DNA of 44,915 nucleotides from positions 1 to 44,915 of the forward strand of contig JBBQWW010000018.1 of assembly GCA_038210245.1 (NCBI GenBank), given 5' to 3'. The notes under the pieces were generated by a model, which saw only the letters and a list, made by a program, of their open reading frames with translations, had not been told where the DNA came from and ran no database searches. Shown in pieces: positions 23,887 to 32,080 of the stretch (within the stretch, counting starts at the first letter, position 1; every line of letters starts with the position of its first letter). This DNA comes from Bog-756 sp038210245 (GTDB lineage Bacteria > Actinomycetota > Acidimicrobiia > Acidimicrobiales > RAAP-2). Both the position numbers and the translations under genes were made by a program.

Positions 23887-25503
23887 TCAGCGCCGGCCGG
23901 CCCCGCTCCGGTCCACCGGCCAGGACCCCACCAGCCCGTCGGCCAGCCACCGGGCCGCGGCCACGGCCGCGAACACCGCGTCGGAGCCGTTCACCGCCGG
24001 GCCGTCCGACTCCAGGTCGAGGTGCACGTCGACCGCCGGCATGGCCCGGGCCTGTAGGACGCCGAAGGACCGCATGGTCAGGTCCTGCACCCCGCCGTAG
24101 GCGTCTACGGCCACCCCCTCGGACCCCACCCACCCGAGGGCCTGATGGACCGCGCCGATGCAGTACGAGCGCAGCACCACCGGGTCCAACACCTCGCCGG
24201 CGGCCACCGTCACCTCGATCGAGTCGTCAGGGCGGCACCGGGCCACGGCCCGCCCGCCGCCGGGCGCCACCACCTCGATGGGAACGTCACGGTGGGCGCC
24301 CGGTCCGTGGGTGTCGAGCGCACGGACCGCGGCGACCAGCACGGCGGCCTCGGCCCACACCGCGCCGCGCAGCGAGTAGGCGATGGGCGGACCGAGCACC
24401 GGTACCGGCTCGATCCGGAGCCCCGGAGCCACCGTGGCCACCACCTCGGCCAGGTCGGCCCACTGCTCCTCGTCACCACCGTCGACCGGTACTCCGACCC
24501 GCAGGATCCCGGCTCCGGTGACATCGATCCCCCCACCCACCGGTGGGCGCTTGGGACCCCGGCGGACCACATCCTCCCGGGCCCACAGGACACGGACCGG
24601 GCGGCCGTACTCGTCGGCCAGGCGGCGGGCGTCGATGGCCACCGGCGAGTGCAGCTTGCCCCCGAACGCCCCGCCGTTGCCGTAGGGGGACGCGGGGTCC
24701 TCACCCGGCCGGCACCACGAGGCATCGGGCTCGATGTAGGCCGGTTCCACCCAGGTGGTCCGCAGCGTGAGCGCCCAGTCCCCTTCCGGGGCGGCCACGG
24801 GATGGTCGAGGGGAAGGCTGGTGCTCCGGCCCTGGACCTTGCCGGCCAGGGCCCGGGCGGCGGCCAGCGACTCGGCCACCGCGTAGCCACCGTCACCATC
24901 GGGCACCGCCACCAGGGCCTCGGGTGGATGGGTGTCGTCGGCGAAGCCGGCATCCCCGAGCACCACGTCGGGGCCCACGCGCTGGGGGACGCCACCCTCG
25001 AGGCCGGCCCGGGCCGAAGCCCGATCGAGCTGGTCCGGGTCCCGCGTCGGTCCGAGCGGAGCGGCGGGGATGGTCATCCGGGCCGCCGCCTCCCGGATGG
25101 TCTGCCACCCGGTGCACCGACACAGGTGGGCCACCAGAGCCTGGTCGAGCTTCTCGGTCGGGGCGGAAGGTTCGAGGGCGGCCAGCCGCATCACGATGCC
25201 CGGGGTGCAGAATCCGCACTGGCTCCCACCGGTGGCCACCAGGGCGTCGGCCCATCCACGGCGCGCCTCGACGGGCAGGCCGTCGAGGGTGGTCACCTCC
25301 CGTCCCGCCAGTCGGCGGACCGGGGTGACACAAGCCACCCGGGGAGCACCGTCGACCCACACGGTGCAGCAGCCGCACTGGCCCTGCGGGCTGCATCCGT
25401 CCTTGGCCGAGCGGACACCCAGCTGCTCCCGGAGGACGTCCAACAGCGAGGCACCCTCATCGGCTACCTCGACGTCGGCGCCGTCGACGCGAAGCCGGAT
25501 CAG
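23887..25503 (-). CDS. compact 2Fe-2S / molybdopterin-binding fusion (xanthine dehydrogenase family)
   Basis: The protein joins a CoxS-type small subunit to a shortened molybdopterin subunit. Counted from a CTG at 25503, the plant-type cluster uses Cys37, 43, 46 and 58; the second cluster uses Cys96, 99, 128 and 130 (SQCGFCTPG, HLCRCTGW). The molybdopterin part has YIEPDASW and GNGGAFGGK, the cofactor-binding glycine motif, and ends with AVNGSDAVFAAVAAARWL, but it is only about 380 residues instead of 700-750. No FAD domain is present. No ATG, GTG or TTG exists between the erpA stop and TTG at 25443, yet the ferredoxin strand IRLRVDGADVEVADEG is encoded there; CTG at 25503 is therefore the working start. 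Probably a hydroxylase or electron-transfer protein of unknown substrate. Confidence 0.75.
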   Translation of the reverse strand: MIRLRVDGADVEVADEGASLLDVLREQLGVRSAKDGCSPQGQCGCCTVWVDGAPRVACVTPVRRLAGREVTTLDGLPVEARRGWADALVATGGSQCGFCTPGIVMRLAALEPSAPTEKLDQALVAHLCRCTGWQTIREAAARMTIPAAPLGPTRDPDQLDRASARAGLEGGVPQRVGPDVVLGDAGFADDTHPPEALVAVPDGDGGYAVAESLAAARALAGKVQGRSTSLPLDHPVAAPEGDWALTLRTTWVEPAYIEPDASWCRPGEDPASPYGNGGAFGGKLHSPVAIDARRLADEYGRPVRVLWAREDVVRRGPKRPPVGGGIDVTGAGILRVGVPVDGGDEEQWADLAEVVATVAPGLRIEPVPVLGPPIAYSLRGAVWAEAAVLVAAVRALDTHGPGAHRDVPIEVVAPGGGRAVARCRPDDSIEVTVAAGEVLDPVVLRSYCIGAVHQALGWVGSEGVAVDAYGGVQDLTMRSFGVLQARAMPAVDVHLDLESDGPAVNGSDAVFAAVAAARWLADGLVGSWPVDRSGAGRR

Positions 25504-25519
25504 TGGATCAGTGGATCAG
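25498..25519. repeat. 8-bp tandem repeat at the erpA end
   Basis: GATCAGTG is repeated 2.75 times from 25498 to 25519, spanning the erpA stop codon and the missing start region of the next gene. A unit of eight bases changes the frame when copy number changes, so slippage here would alter the beginning of the downstream protein while leaving the erpA stop intact. Confidence 0.8.
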
Positions 25520-25881
25520 CTGAAGGAGGAGCCACAGCCGCAGGTGCGGGAGGCGTTGGGGTTGGTCACGTGGAACCCCTGCCCCTGCAGCCCGTCGCTG
25601 TAGTCGAGGGTCGAGCCCTTGAGCAGGTCGGCGCTGGTCTGGTCGACCACGACCTTCACCGTGCCGAACTCCCGGACCACGTCGTCCTCGGCCACATCGG
25701 CGTCGAAGAACATCTCGTAGCTGAAGCCGGAGCACCCGCCGGGGCGCACGGCCACCCGGAGGGCCAAGCCGTCGATGTCCTCTTGAGCCAAGAGCTCGGC
25801 CACCTTGGAAGTGGCGACATCCGTCAAGGTGACCGGATTGGGCTTCTTCCCGATGCTGACGGTCTGCATGGTGGCACTCAT
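25516..25881 (-). CDS. erpA: iron-sulfur cluster insertion protein ErpA (A-type carrier)
   Basis: A 121-residue A-type Fe-S carrier. It has the three conserved cysteines: one in RPGGCSGFSYEM and two in the C-terminal SRTCGCGSSFS. The VTLTDVATSKVAELL opening matches the HesB/IscA fold. Such proteins receive clusters from the SUF scaffold and pass them to target enzymes. The ATG at 25881 is chosen because GAGGAG lies eight bases before it. It is divergent from mrp (another Fe-S carrier) and directly precedes the 2Fe-2S molybdopterin fusion, which may be one of its clients; that link is inference from position. Confidence 0.93.
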   Translation of the reverse strand: MSATMQTVSIGKKPNPVTLTDVATSKVAELLAQEDIDGLALRVAVRPGGCSGFSYEMFFDADVAEDDVVREFGTVKVVVDQTSADLLKGSTLDYSDGLQGQGFHVTNPNASRTCGCGSSFS

Positions 25882-26059
25882 CTCGGCGCTCCTCTTCGAT
25901 TTCGGCTCTCGCTGGACGGCGACTCTCGACTCCAACCTCGGCGACCGAGTCGAGCCTGGGGACTCTGCCCCGGGCGCGCCTCGACGCTGCGTAGACAAGC
26001 GTACCCGCGTCCACCGGCGGGTGGTACATCCCATCGGGTGGCCCAACGGTGGCGCCCGA

Positions 26060-26065
26060 TAGAAT
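26060..26065 (+). promoter_or_regulatory. -10 box TAGAAT of mrp, probably leaderless
   Basis: TAGAAT ends seven bases before the GTG at 26073, so transcription should begin at the start codon itself. There is no Shine-Dalgarno sequence and no clear -35. This supports choosing GTG 26073 over the in-frame GTG at 26049, which would lie upstream of the -10 box. Confidence 0.5.
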
Positions 26066-26072
26066 TGCCCAG

Positions 26073-27314
26073 GTGAGCAGCCCCGACGCTACCGATTCCG
26101 AGGAAGTGGTGTCCCCGGGGGACCCCGTCCCGACCACGGAGGTCATCCTGGCCGCCCTGCGGGGGGTCGTCGACCCCGAACTGGGGGCGGACATCGTGGA
26201 GCTGGGCATGGTGACCGACGTTCGACCGGCCGACGACGGCTCCGTCCACGTCGAGGTGGCCCTGACCGTCGCCGGGTGCCCGCTCCGGACCCAGATCCAG
26301 AGCGACGTCGAGACCCACGTGGGGGCGCTCCCCGGCGTGCGGAGGGTGTCGGTCAGCACGGGGGTGATGGACGCCGGGCAACGCAAGGTGGTCATGGCCC
26401 GGGCCCGGCAGCTGGCCCAGGACCCGGCCCCGGCCACCGACATCCCCGACACCGCCCGGGTGATCGCCATCGCCTCCGGCAAGGGTGGGGTGGGGAAGAG
26501 CTCGGTCACCGTCAACCTGGCCGTGGCCCTGGCCCGCCGGGGCCTCACCATCGGGGTCCTCGACGCCGACATCTGGGGCTTCTCCGTGCCCCGGCTGCTG
26601 GGCATGACCGGCGATGTGGAGGCCCGGGACAAGAAGATGGTGCCGCTCGAGCGGCGCGTGGGCGAGGGGACGCTGCGCGTCCTGTCCATGGGCTTCCTGG
26701 CCGACGAGGAGAGCGCCATCATGTGGCGCGGGCTGATCCTCAACCGGGCCGTGCAGCAGTTCCTGGAGGACGTCCACTGGGGCGACCTCGACTACCTGCT
26801 CATCGATATGCCCCCGGGTACCGGGGACATCCAGATGGGCCTGGCCCGCATGCTGCCCCGGACCGAGGTCATCGTGGTGACCACGCCGCCGGTGGCCGCC
26901 CAGAAGGTGGCGGCCCGCACCGCGGACATGGCCCGCAAGGGCTACCTGCGGGTGGCCGGTGTCATCGAGAATATGAGCGACTTCGTCTGCGAGCACGGCA
27001 CCTCCTACGCCCTGTTCGGCTCGGGAGGCGGGGCCCGCCTGGCCGCCGATATCGGAGTGCCGCTGATCGGCCAGATCCCTTTGCATCCCTCGGTGGCCGC
27101 CGGTGGCGACGCCGGCACCCCGGTGGCTCTCGACGAAGCCAGCCCGCTGGCCGCCGCCTTCGACGCCATCGCCGAGTCGGTCATGACCACCATCGCCCCG
27201 GTGGTGGTCATGGACGGCTGCAGCGTCCGCCTGCTCGAGCGGGTGGAGGCCGCGGTCAACGAAGGCCGGTTCGACCCGCCGGCCACGACCCCGGTGGAGG
27301 CCACCTCCTCCTGA
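26073..27314 (+). CDS. mrp: Mrp/NBP35 family iron-sulfur carrier ATPase
   Basis: A 413-residue protein: an N-terminal MIP18/DUF59 domain (residues 15-100, GVVDPELGADIVELGMV in part) joined to a ParA-like ATPase. The deviant P-loop GKGGVGKSS is at 136-144, followed by LDADIWGFSVPRLLG and LLIDMPPGTGD. The family assembles or transfers [4Fe-4S] clusters. In most members a CXXC after ENMS binds the bridging cluster; here the segment reads ENMSDFVCEHGTSY, so one cysteine is missing. The start is placed at the leaderless-type GTG. It is divergent from erpA. Confidence 0.9.
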   Translation: MSSPDATDSEEVVSPGDPVPTTEVILAALRGVVDPELGADIVELGMVTDVRPADDGSVHVEVALTVAGCPLRTQIQSDVETHVGALPGVRRVSVSTGVMDAGQRKVVMARARQLAQDPAPATDIPDTARVIAIASGKGGVGKSSVTVNLAVALARRGLTIGVLDADIWGFSVPRLLGMTGDVEARDKKMVPLERRVGEGTLRVLSMGFLADEESAIMWRGLILNRAVQQFLEDVHWGDLDYLLIDMPPGTGDIQMGLARMLPRTEVIVVTTPPVAAQKVAARTADMARKGYLRVAGVIENMSDFVCEHGTSYALFGSGGGARLAADIGVPLIGQIPLHPSVAAGGDAGTPVALDEASPLAAAFDAIAESVMTTIAPVVVMDGCSVRLLERVEAAVNEGRFDPPATTPVEATSS

Positions 27315-27342
27315 CCGCCCCAGCCGGCGGCCGGTGGGCCGG

Positions 27343-28251
27343 TCAGGCCGATCCGGCCTTCGGCCCCCAGGCCTGGCGGGCCAGTTCGGCCAGGGCCGGA
27401 TCGATGTCCGAGCCCGACGCCAGGCGGTCGGCCATGGCCTCTTCGTAGCCCACGTCACCGGGCCGCAGGATGAGGATGTGGCCGTCCTCGACCAGCACGA
27501 TGGGCAGCACGGTGGTGACATGGGTCACCCGGCTGGCCCAGGCCATCACCTCGCGGGTGGAGGAGAAGCCCTCGATGCTCCGCAGGTTGGCGATGGTGGG
27601 CGGCAGCAGCTCGATCTCCCCGGCGGCCTCTCCGGCCAGGGCGTCCTGGGGTCGGAACCAGACCGTGGCGATGGTCTCGGTCTCGTCATGGTGGGCCACC
27701 TGCCCCGGCGGGGCGGTGGTGATGAAGAAGCGGGTGTCGTACCGCCTCGGGGCCAGCTCCGGCGTGATCCAGTGACTGACGTAGTGCACGGTGTCCACCA
27801 CCAGGGCCAGGTCCTCCTCCCGGCAGATGTCCAGCAGGCCCAGCTCCCGGCGGTTGACGGCGTCCCGGTAGGCGGCGAAGCGGGCGGCCACCCCGGGATC
27901 GGAGGTGTCGAGCAGTCCGCCATCCGGCCCGTCCGCCCGGCGGCGGGCCAGCATCACCCCGGACTCCTCGAAGCACTCCCGCAGGGCGGCCACCCAGTAG
28001 GCCAGTCCCCCGGACCCGACCCCGAGCACCGCACTGGCCTCGGCGTCGGACCGGCCCTGGCAGAGCGCCTCGACCTCTGGACCGTGATCCTCGGGATCGA
28101 CCGATCCGCCGGGGAACACGTAGGCACCGGCCACGAACTCGGAGGCCAGATTGCGCCGCAGCATGCACACCTCGACCGTCGAACCACCCGCCCCGGTGAC
28201 GGCATCCCGGATCAGCATCACGGTGGCGGCGGGCTGGATGGGGACGGTCAC
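27343..28251 (-). CDS. Nudix hydrolase, NUDT19-like
   Basis: A 302-residue Nudix protein. The box is split: GAYVFPGGSVDPED is followed, after an insert of about 35 residues, by WVAALRECFEESGVML, which holds the REXXEE metal-binding core. A split Nudix box with such an insert is characteristic of the NUDT19-like subgroup that hydrolyses CoA derivatives in eukaryotes; whether this protein does so is not shown. The rest includes HYVSHWITPELAPRRYDTRFF and WFRPQDAL, also found in this group. It converges with mrp (28 bases apart) and lies 63 bases downstream of an alpha/beta hydrolase on the same strand. Confidence 0.87.
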   Translation of the reverse strand: MTVPIQPAATVMLIRDAVTGAGGSTVEVCMLRRNLASEFVAGAYVFPGGSVDPEDHGPEVEALCQGRSDAEASAVLGVGSGGLAYWVAALRECFEESGVMLARRRADGPDGGLLDTSDPGVAARFAAYRDAVNRRELGLLDICREEDLALVVDTVHYVSHWITPELAPRRYDTRFFITTAPPGQVAHHDETETIATVWFRPQDALAGEAAGEIELLPPTIANLRSIEGFSSTREVMAWASRVTHVTTVLPIVLVEDGHILILRPGDVGYEEAMADRLASGSDIDPALAELARQAWGPKAGSA

Positions 28252-28314
28252 CCGGCTCAGGCTAGCGCTGGCCCCTCTGATCCGACCCCGGGCCCGTCGC
28301 CCGTACTGACACCC

Positions 28315-29250
28315 TCAGGCGGGCGTAGCGCCCGTTCCGGCGTCGGGCGGCGGCTCCATGGCCGAGCGCGGCGTGAGGGCGCCCGAGTCGACCAGCGCGC
28401 TGATGGCCAACTCGCCGAAGCCGGCCGGATCGGCGATCAACCAGGCGTGGGCCCCGTCCACCACCACCCCGTCCACCCCGGCGGCATGGCGGAGATCGTC
28501 GAAGGCCGAGCGCGGCACCAGGCCGTCCCGGTCGGACCAGGCCACCGTCACCGGAATGCCCCAGTGGGCGATGGCCCGGACCTCCCGCACCAGGTCGGCC
28601 CGACGGATGAACTCCCCGGTCCGGAACATGCCGAGGGGGTTGCTCACCAGGTTGGGGATGAAGTCCTCGAGTAGCACCGGCAGCAGGCGGAGCAGGCGCG
28701 GTGAGTGGAGCAGGTCGGTCGAGAAGTGCCGTCCCCAGTCCCAGAACGGGCGCTGGACCATGGTGCGGACCTCGTTGGGGAAGAGCGCCCAGGTGGGGCT
28801 GCCGATGGCGTTGGCGAGGAGCAGGGCCGACACCCGCCAGGGCTGCTCGTAGGTGAACGCCGTGGACACGCCCCCTCCGAAGGAGTGCCCGGCCACCAGG
28901 GCCACCTCCTTCTGCTCCACGGCGTCGAGGAAGCGTCCGACCCAGGTGGCGTAGCCGGCAAAGGTGCGCTGCTCGGGCGCCAGTTCGTGGGTGCCGCCGA
29001 AGCCGGGGAGGGCGGGGGCGTAGACGCGGCAGCCGGCCTTGGCCATGGCCCGGATGGGAGCCCGGTAGGCGTTCGGCCGCAGGCCCCAGCCGTGGAGGAA
29101 CAGCGCCGCCGGTCCCGTGCCGCAGACCCCGTAGCGGACCCGGTGGCCATCGACCTCCACCTGCTCCCACTGGATACCGGGGGTGGCTCCCCCTGACGGG
29201 AGCGGCACCGGTGCCACCAGGTCACCGAGCCCCTGTGCATCTCCTGGCAT
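28315..29250 (-). CDS. alpha/beta hydrolase
   Basis: A 311-residue alpha/beta-hydrolase. The oxyanion-hole motif HGWG is at residues 53-56, the nucleophile Ser123 is in VAGHSFGGG, the acid is likely the aspartate in WSDRDGLVP, and the histidine lies in DGAHAWLI. A cap region of about 80 residues (GSPTWALFPNEVRTM to LVREVRAI) is inserted before the last strands. These features fit esterases, epoxide hydrolases or C-C hydrolases, and the substrate cannot be told. No signal peptide is visible. It is probably cotranscribed with the Nudix gene downstream and divergent from the DUF929 operon. Confidence 0.87.
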   Translation of the reverse strand: MPGDAQGLGDLVAPVPLPSGGATPGIQWEQVEVDGHRVRYGVCGTGPAALFLHGWGLRPNAYRAPIRAMAKAGCRVYAPALPGFGGTHELAPEQRTFAGYATWVGRFLDAVEQKEVALVAGHSFGGGVSTAFTYEQPWRVSALLLANAIGSPTWALFPNEVRTMVQRPFWDWGRHFSTDLLHSPRLLRLLPVLLEDFIPNLVSNPLGMFRTGEFIRRADLVREVRAIAHWGIPVTVAWSDRDGLVPRSAFDDLRHAAGVDGVVVDGAHAWLIADPAGFGELAISALVDSGALTPRSAMEPPPDAGTGATPA

Positions 29251-29436
29251 GGCCGGTCAGTGTACGCCCGTTGGCCACCGAAGAGCCCGATCCGACCCCG
29301 GGACCGCCGGGTCCGTGACCAACCGGCGCCCCATCGGGCCCCTCCCACCCCGCTCATCGGGTCGGCCGACCCCGGCCCGCCGGGACTGGCGATTACGCTT
29401 CCTCCGACCACTCCACAAAGCGGGGACTGCGGAACC

Positions 29437-30543
29437 ATGGCACAGGACCAGAACAACAAGCCCAACGGGGGGAACAAGCCCAAGCCCGGCAATACCTCGG
29501 GTGGCAACGGGGCCCAGAGCGCCAAGGACAAGAGCCGGGCCCAGAGCCGCCCCATGTCGGGCAAGGTTCCGGCCGGCAAGTCGGGCCAGGCGTCCGGGTC
29601 CAACAAGACCGGCGGCACCGGGGGGAACAAGCCGAAGCCCAGGCCGGGTGGCCGACCCGCTCAGAATCCCACGCCCCGCAAGCTGTCCGGCGCCATGATG
29701 GCCTGGGGGGCGGTCGGCCTGGTGGTGGTGATCATCGTGGTGCTGGTCATCGTGAAGGCATCCAGCTCGAGCACCACCGACGCCACCTACTCCCCGGTGA
29801 CCGCGGCGCCGGCCTCGGTGGTCCACGACGTCACCAACATCCCGGCGTCGGTCTACAACACGGTGGGGGTGACCTCGCCGACGGTACCGGTCACGCCTCC
29901 GACCATCCTGTCGAACCAGCCGGCCATGACCCTCAACGGGAAGTCGCCGGCCATGCTGTACTACGGCGCCGAGTACTGCCCCTACTGCGCCGCCGAGCGC
30001 TGGGCCATGACGGCGGCGCTGTCCCGGTTCGGAACCTGGTCCAACCTCCAGATCACCGCATCGTCACATACCGACGTCAATCCGGAGACCCACACCTTCA
30101 GCTACCACGGCGCCACCTTCACCAGCCCGTATCTGGCCTTCAAGGGGGTGGAGCAGTACACCAACGTGCCGACGGCCACGGTGGGTCAGTACACCAATCT
30201 GCAGAACCCCACGGCCGAGGAGAAAGCCAACATCGTCAAGTACAGCAGCTCCAAGTTCAACCCCAGCGCCAGCTCCAGCGGGGGCATCTCCTTCCCCTAC
30301 GTGAACATCAACAACGTGGCCCTCTTCTCCGGCGCCAGCTACAGCCCCGGGGTCCTGGCCGGCCAGACCTGGGAGCAGATCGCCAGCGGCCTCAGTGACC
30401 CGTCCAACCCGGCCACCCAGGCCATCGTGAGCACGGCCAACTACATGACCGCGGCCATCTGCGCCAGCAGCAAAGACGCCCCCACCGCCGTGTGCACTAG
30501 CTCCGGAGTCAAAGCCGCGGCCAAAGCCCTCAAGCTGAGCTGA
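29437..30543 (+). CDS. membrane-anchored DUF929 thioredoxin-like protein, first copy
   Basis: A 368-residue protein. Residues 1-82 are a low-complexity Gly/Lys/Pro/Asn tail on the cytoplasmic side; one membrane segment spans about 86-107 (AWGAVGLVVVIIVVLVIV); the remainder is extracytoplasmic. The active-site motif is CPYC at 181-184 in YYGAEYCPYCAAERW, the arrangement of DUF929 proteins. Two more cysteines near the end (AAICASSKDAPTAVC) are in the same place in the second copy and probably form a structural disulfide. The ATG at 29437 opens the operon DUF929-VKOR-DUF929. The likely role is a DsbA-like thiol oxidase or reductase for exported proteins, reoxidised by the adjacent VKOR. Confidence 0.85.
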   Translation: MAQDQNNKPNGGNKPKPGNTSGGNGAQSAKDKSRAQSRPMSGKVPAGKSGQASGSNKTGGTGGNKPKPRPGGRPAQNPTPRKLSGAMMAWGAVGLVVVIIVVLVIVKASSSSTTDATYSPVTAAPASVVHDVTNIPASVYNTVGVTSPTVPVTPPTILSNQPAMTLNGKSPAMLYYGAEYCPYCAAERWAMTAALSRFGTWSNLQITASSHTDVNPETHTFSYHGATFTSPYLAFKGVEQYTNVPTATVGQYTNLQNPTAEEKANIVKYSSSKFNPSASSSGGISFPYVNINNVALFSGASYSPGVLAGQTWEQIASGLSDPSNPATQAIVSTANYMTAAICASSKDAPTAVCTSSGVKAAAKALKLS

Positions 30544-30561
30544 TCGAGTCGACCGGAGAGG

Positions 30562-31056
30562 ATGACGGTGCCCACGCTGCGCTGGCAGCCCATCGCCACC
30601 CTGGTGCTGAGCATCGCCGGGCTGGGGATCGCCGTCTACCTGACCATCACCCACTTCGACAAGGTGGCCCTGGTCTGTTCGGACAACGGCGCCATCAACT
30701 GCACCAAGGTCACCACCAGCCCGCAGTCGGTGATCTTCGGGATCCCGGTGGCCATGTTGGGCCTGGCCTTCTTCATCCCCATGATCGCCCTGTGCCTGCC
30801 GGCGGCGTGGCGGAGCGCCGACCGCCGGATCCACCTGGCCCGCCTGGTCCTGTCCATCACCGGGGTGGGCATGATCCTCTACCTGATCATCGCCGAGCTG
30901 TTCATCATCAAGGCCATCTGCCTGTGGTGCTCGGGGGTGCACGTGGTGACCTTCATCCTCTTCGTGATCATCGTGACGGCGTCACCGGTGGTGCTGGCCC
31001 CGGGCTACGGATCGGACGCCGGTGACGAGTACGACGCGTACGACGACGAGGGGTAG
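30562..31056 (+). CDS. vitamin K epoxide reductase (VKOR) family protein
   Basis: A 164-residue VKOR homologue with four to five membrane helices. The loop cysteines Cys39 and Cys47 (VCSDNGAINC) and the active CXXC at 120-123 (CLWC) are all present, with the conserved serine in SVIFGIPVAMLG. Bacterial VKORs take electrons from DsbA-like proteins and pass them to quinone, replacing DsbB in actinobacteria. Unlike many actinobacterial VKORs it has no fused thioredoxin domain; its partners are presumably the DUF929 proteins encoded 18 bases before and 24 bases after it. The acidic C-terminal tail (DAGDEYDAYDDEG) faces the cytoplasm. Confidence 0.92.
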   Translation: MTVPTLRWQPIATLVLSIAGLGIAVYLTITHFDKVALVCSDNGAINCTKVTTSPQSVIFGIPVAMLGLAFFIPMIALCLPAAWRSADRRIHLARLVLSITGVGMILYLIIAELFIIKAICLWCSGVHVVTFILFVIIVTASPVVLAPGYGSDAGDEYDAYDDEG

Positions 31057-31080
31057 GACCGTCCGCCCCGGGAGGACGGC

Positions 31081-32037
31081 GTGACCGACGACGGCCGGTC
31101 CGCCGCCGGAACCGGCGGTACTCCCGAGGCCGCAGGTCCAGTGCCGGGTCCTCCGGCCGGTGAGGCCGGGGGCCTCGGCTCCACCCGTCCACCCCGCAAC
31201 CGCACCGCCCAGTTCGCCTGGAGTGCCGTGGCCGTGATCCTGGTGGCGGTGATCGCCCTGGTGACCTACGCCCTCACCGATCCTCCGCCGACCCAACAGA
31301 AGGTGGAGCGGGCCACCGCACCGCCCGGCGTGGTGGCGCAGCTGGCCAAGGTGCCGGCCTCGGTCTTCGACACCGTCGGCGGTACCGCACCCGACACCGA
31401 GCTGGTGGCTCCGACCGTGCTGTCCGGACAACCGCCGCTCCAGGCCGACGGAAAGCCCGCCGTCCTCTACGTCGGGGCCGAGTACTGCCCCTTCTGCGCG
31501 TCGGAGCGGTGGCCGCTCATCGTGGCCCTGTCCCGGTTCGGTCACTTCACCGGCCTGAAGAACATGCAGTCGGCCCCGCTCTCCGTCTTTCCGGGGACCC
31601 AGACCTTCAGTTTCGTGGGATCCACCTACTCCAGCCGGTACCTGGCCTTCACCGGCGTCGAGCTCTACTCGGACGCGGTCAACGACCGGGGGGCCTTCGC
31701 CCGCATCGCCGCCCTCACTCCCGCTCAGGCCCTGGTGGTGGCCCACTACCGGAGCCTCGCCGGGGCGGCTCCGGGCTCGGGGAGCTACCCCTTCGTCGAC
31801 ATCGGCAATCGGATGGTCCTGTCGACCTCGGCCTTCAGTCCAGCCATCCTGGTCAAGCAGTCCCAGGCGGCCATCGCCGGCGCTCTGAACGAGCCCCAGA
31901 GTCCCATCACCCAGGCCGTGGTGGCGTCGGCCAACCAACTCACCGTCGGCATGTGCGCGGCCACCGGACAGCTGCCGGCCCCGCTGTGCGCCAGCAAAGG
32001 GGTCCGCGATGCGGCCGTGGCCCTCGGGATGAGCTGA
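31081..32037 (+). CDS. membrane-anchored DUF929 thioredoxin-like protein, second copy
   Basis: A 318-residue paralogue of the first gene of the operon. A short Pro/Gly-rich cytoplasmic tail precedes one membrane segment at about 44-65. The active-site motif is CPFC at 136-139 in YVGAEYCPFCASERW. The C-terminal cysteine pair (GMCAATGQLPAPLC) matches that of the first copy, as do VPASVFDTVG and the LSRFG segment. The GTG start follows GGGAGG. The two copies share the fold but differ much in tail and in the region after the CXXC, so they have probably diverged in substrate or redox direction, for example oxidase against isomerase. A hairpin follows the stop. Confidence 0.85.
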   Translation: MTDDGRSAAGTGGTPEAAGPVPGPPAGEAGGLGSTRPPRNRTAQFAWSAVAVILVAVIALVTYALTDPPPTQQKVERATAPPGVVAQLAKVPASVFDTVGGTAPDTELVAPTVLSGQPPLQADGKPAVLYVGAEYCPFCASERWPLIVALSRFGHFTGLKNMQSAPLSVFPGTQTFSFVGSTYSSRYLAFTGVELYSDAVNDRGAFARIAALTPAQALVVAHYRSLAGAAPGSGSYPFVDIGNRMVLSTSAFSPAILVKQSQAAIAGALNEPQSPITQAVVASANQLTVGMCAATGQLPAPLCASKGVRDAAVALGMS

Positions 32038-32048
32038 CAGAGATCGGT

Positions 32049-32067
32049 CCGGACGGGAGCCGTCCGG
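32049..32067. terminator. hairpin between convergent DUF929 operon and whiB
   Basis: CCGGACGG and CCGTCCGG form a perfect eight-pair stem with the three-base loop GAG, about 11 bases after the DUF929 stop codon and 14 bases beyond the end of whiB on the other strand. It can act in both directions. No T tract. Confidence 0.6.
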
Positions 32068-32080
32068 CGTCGGGTGAGGC

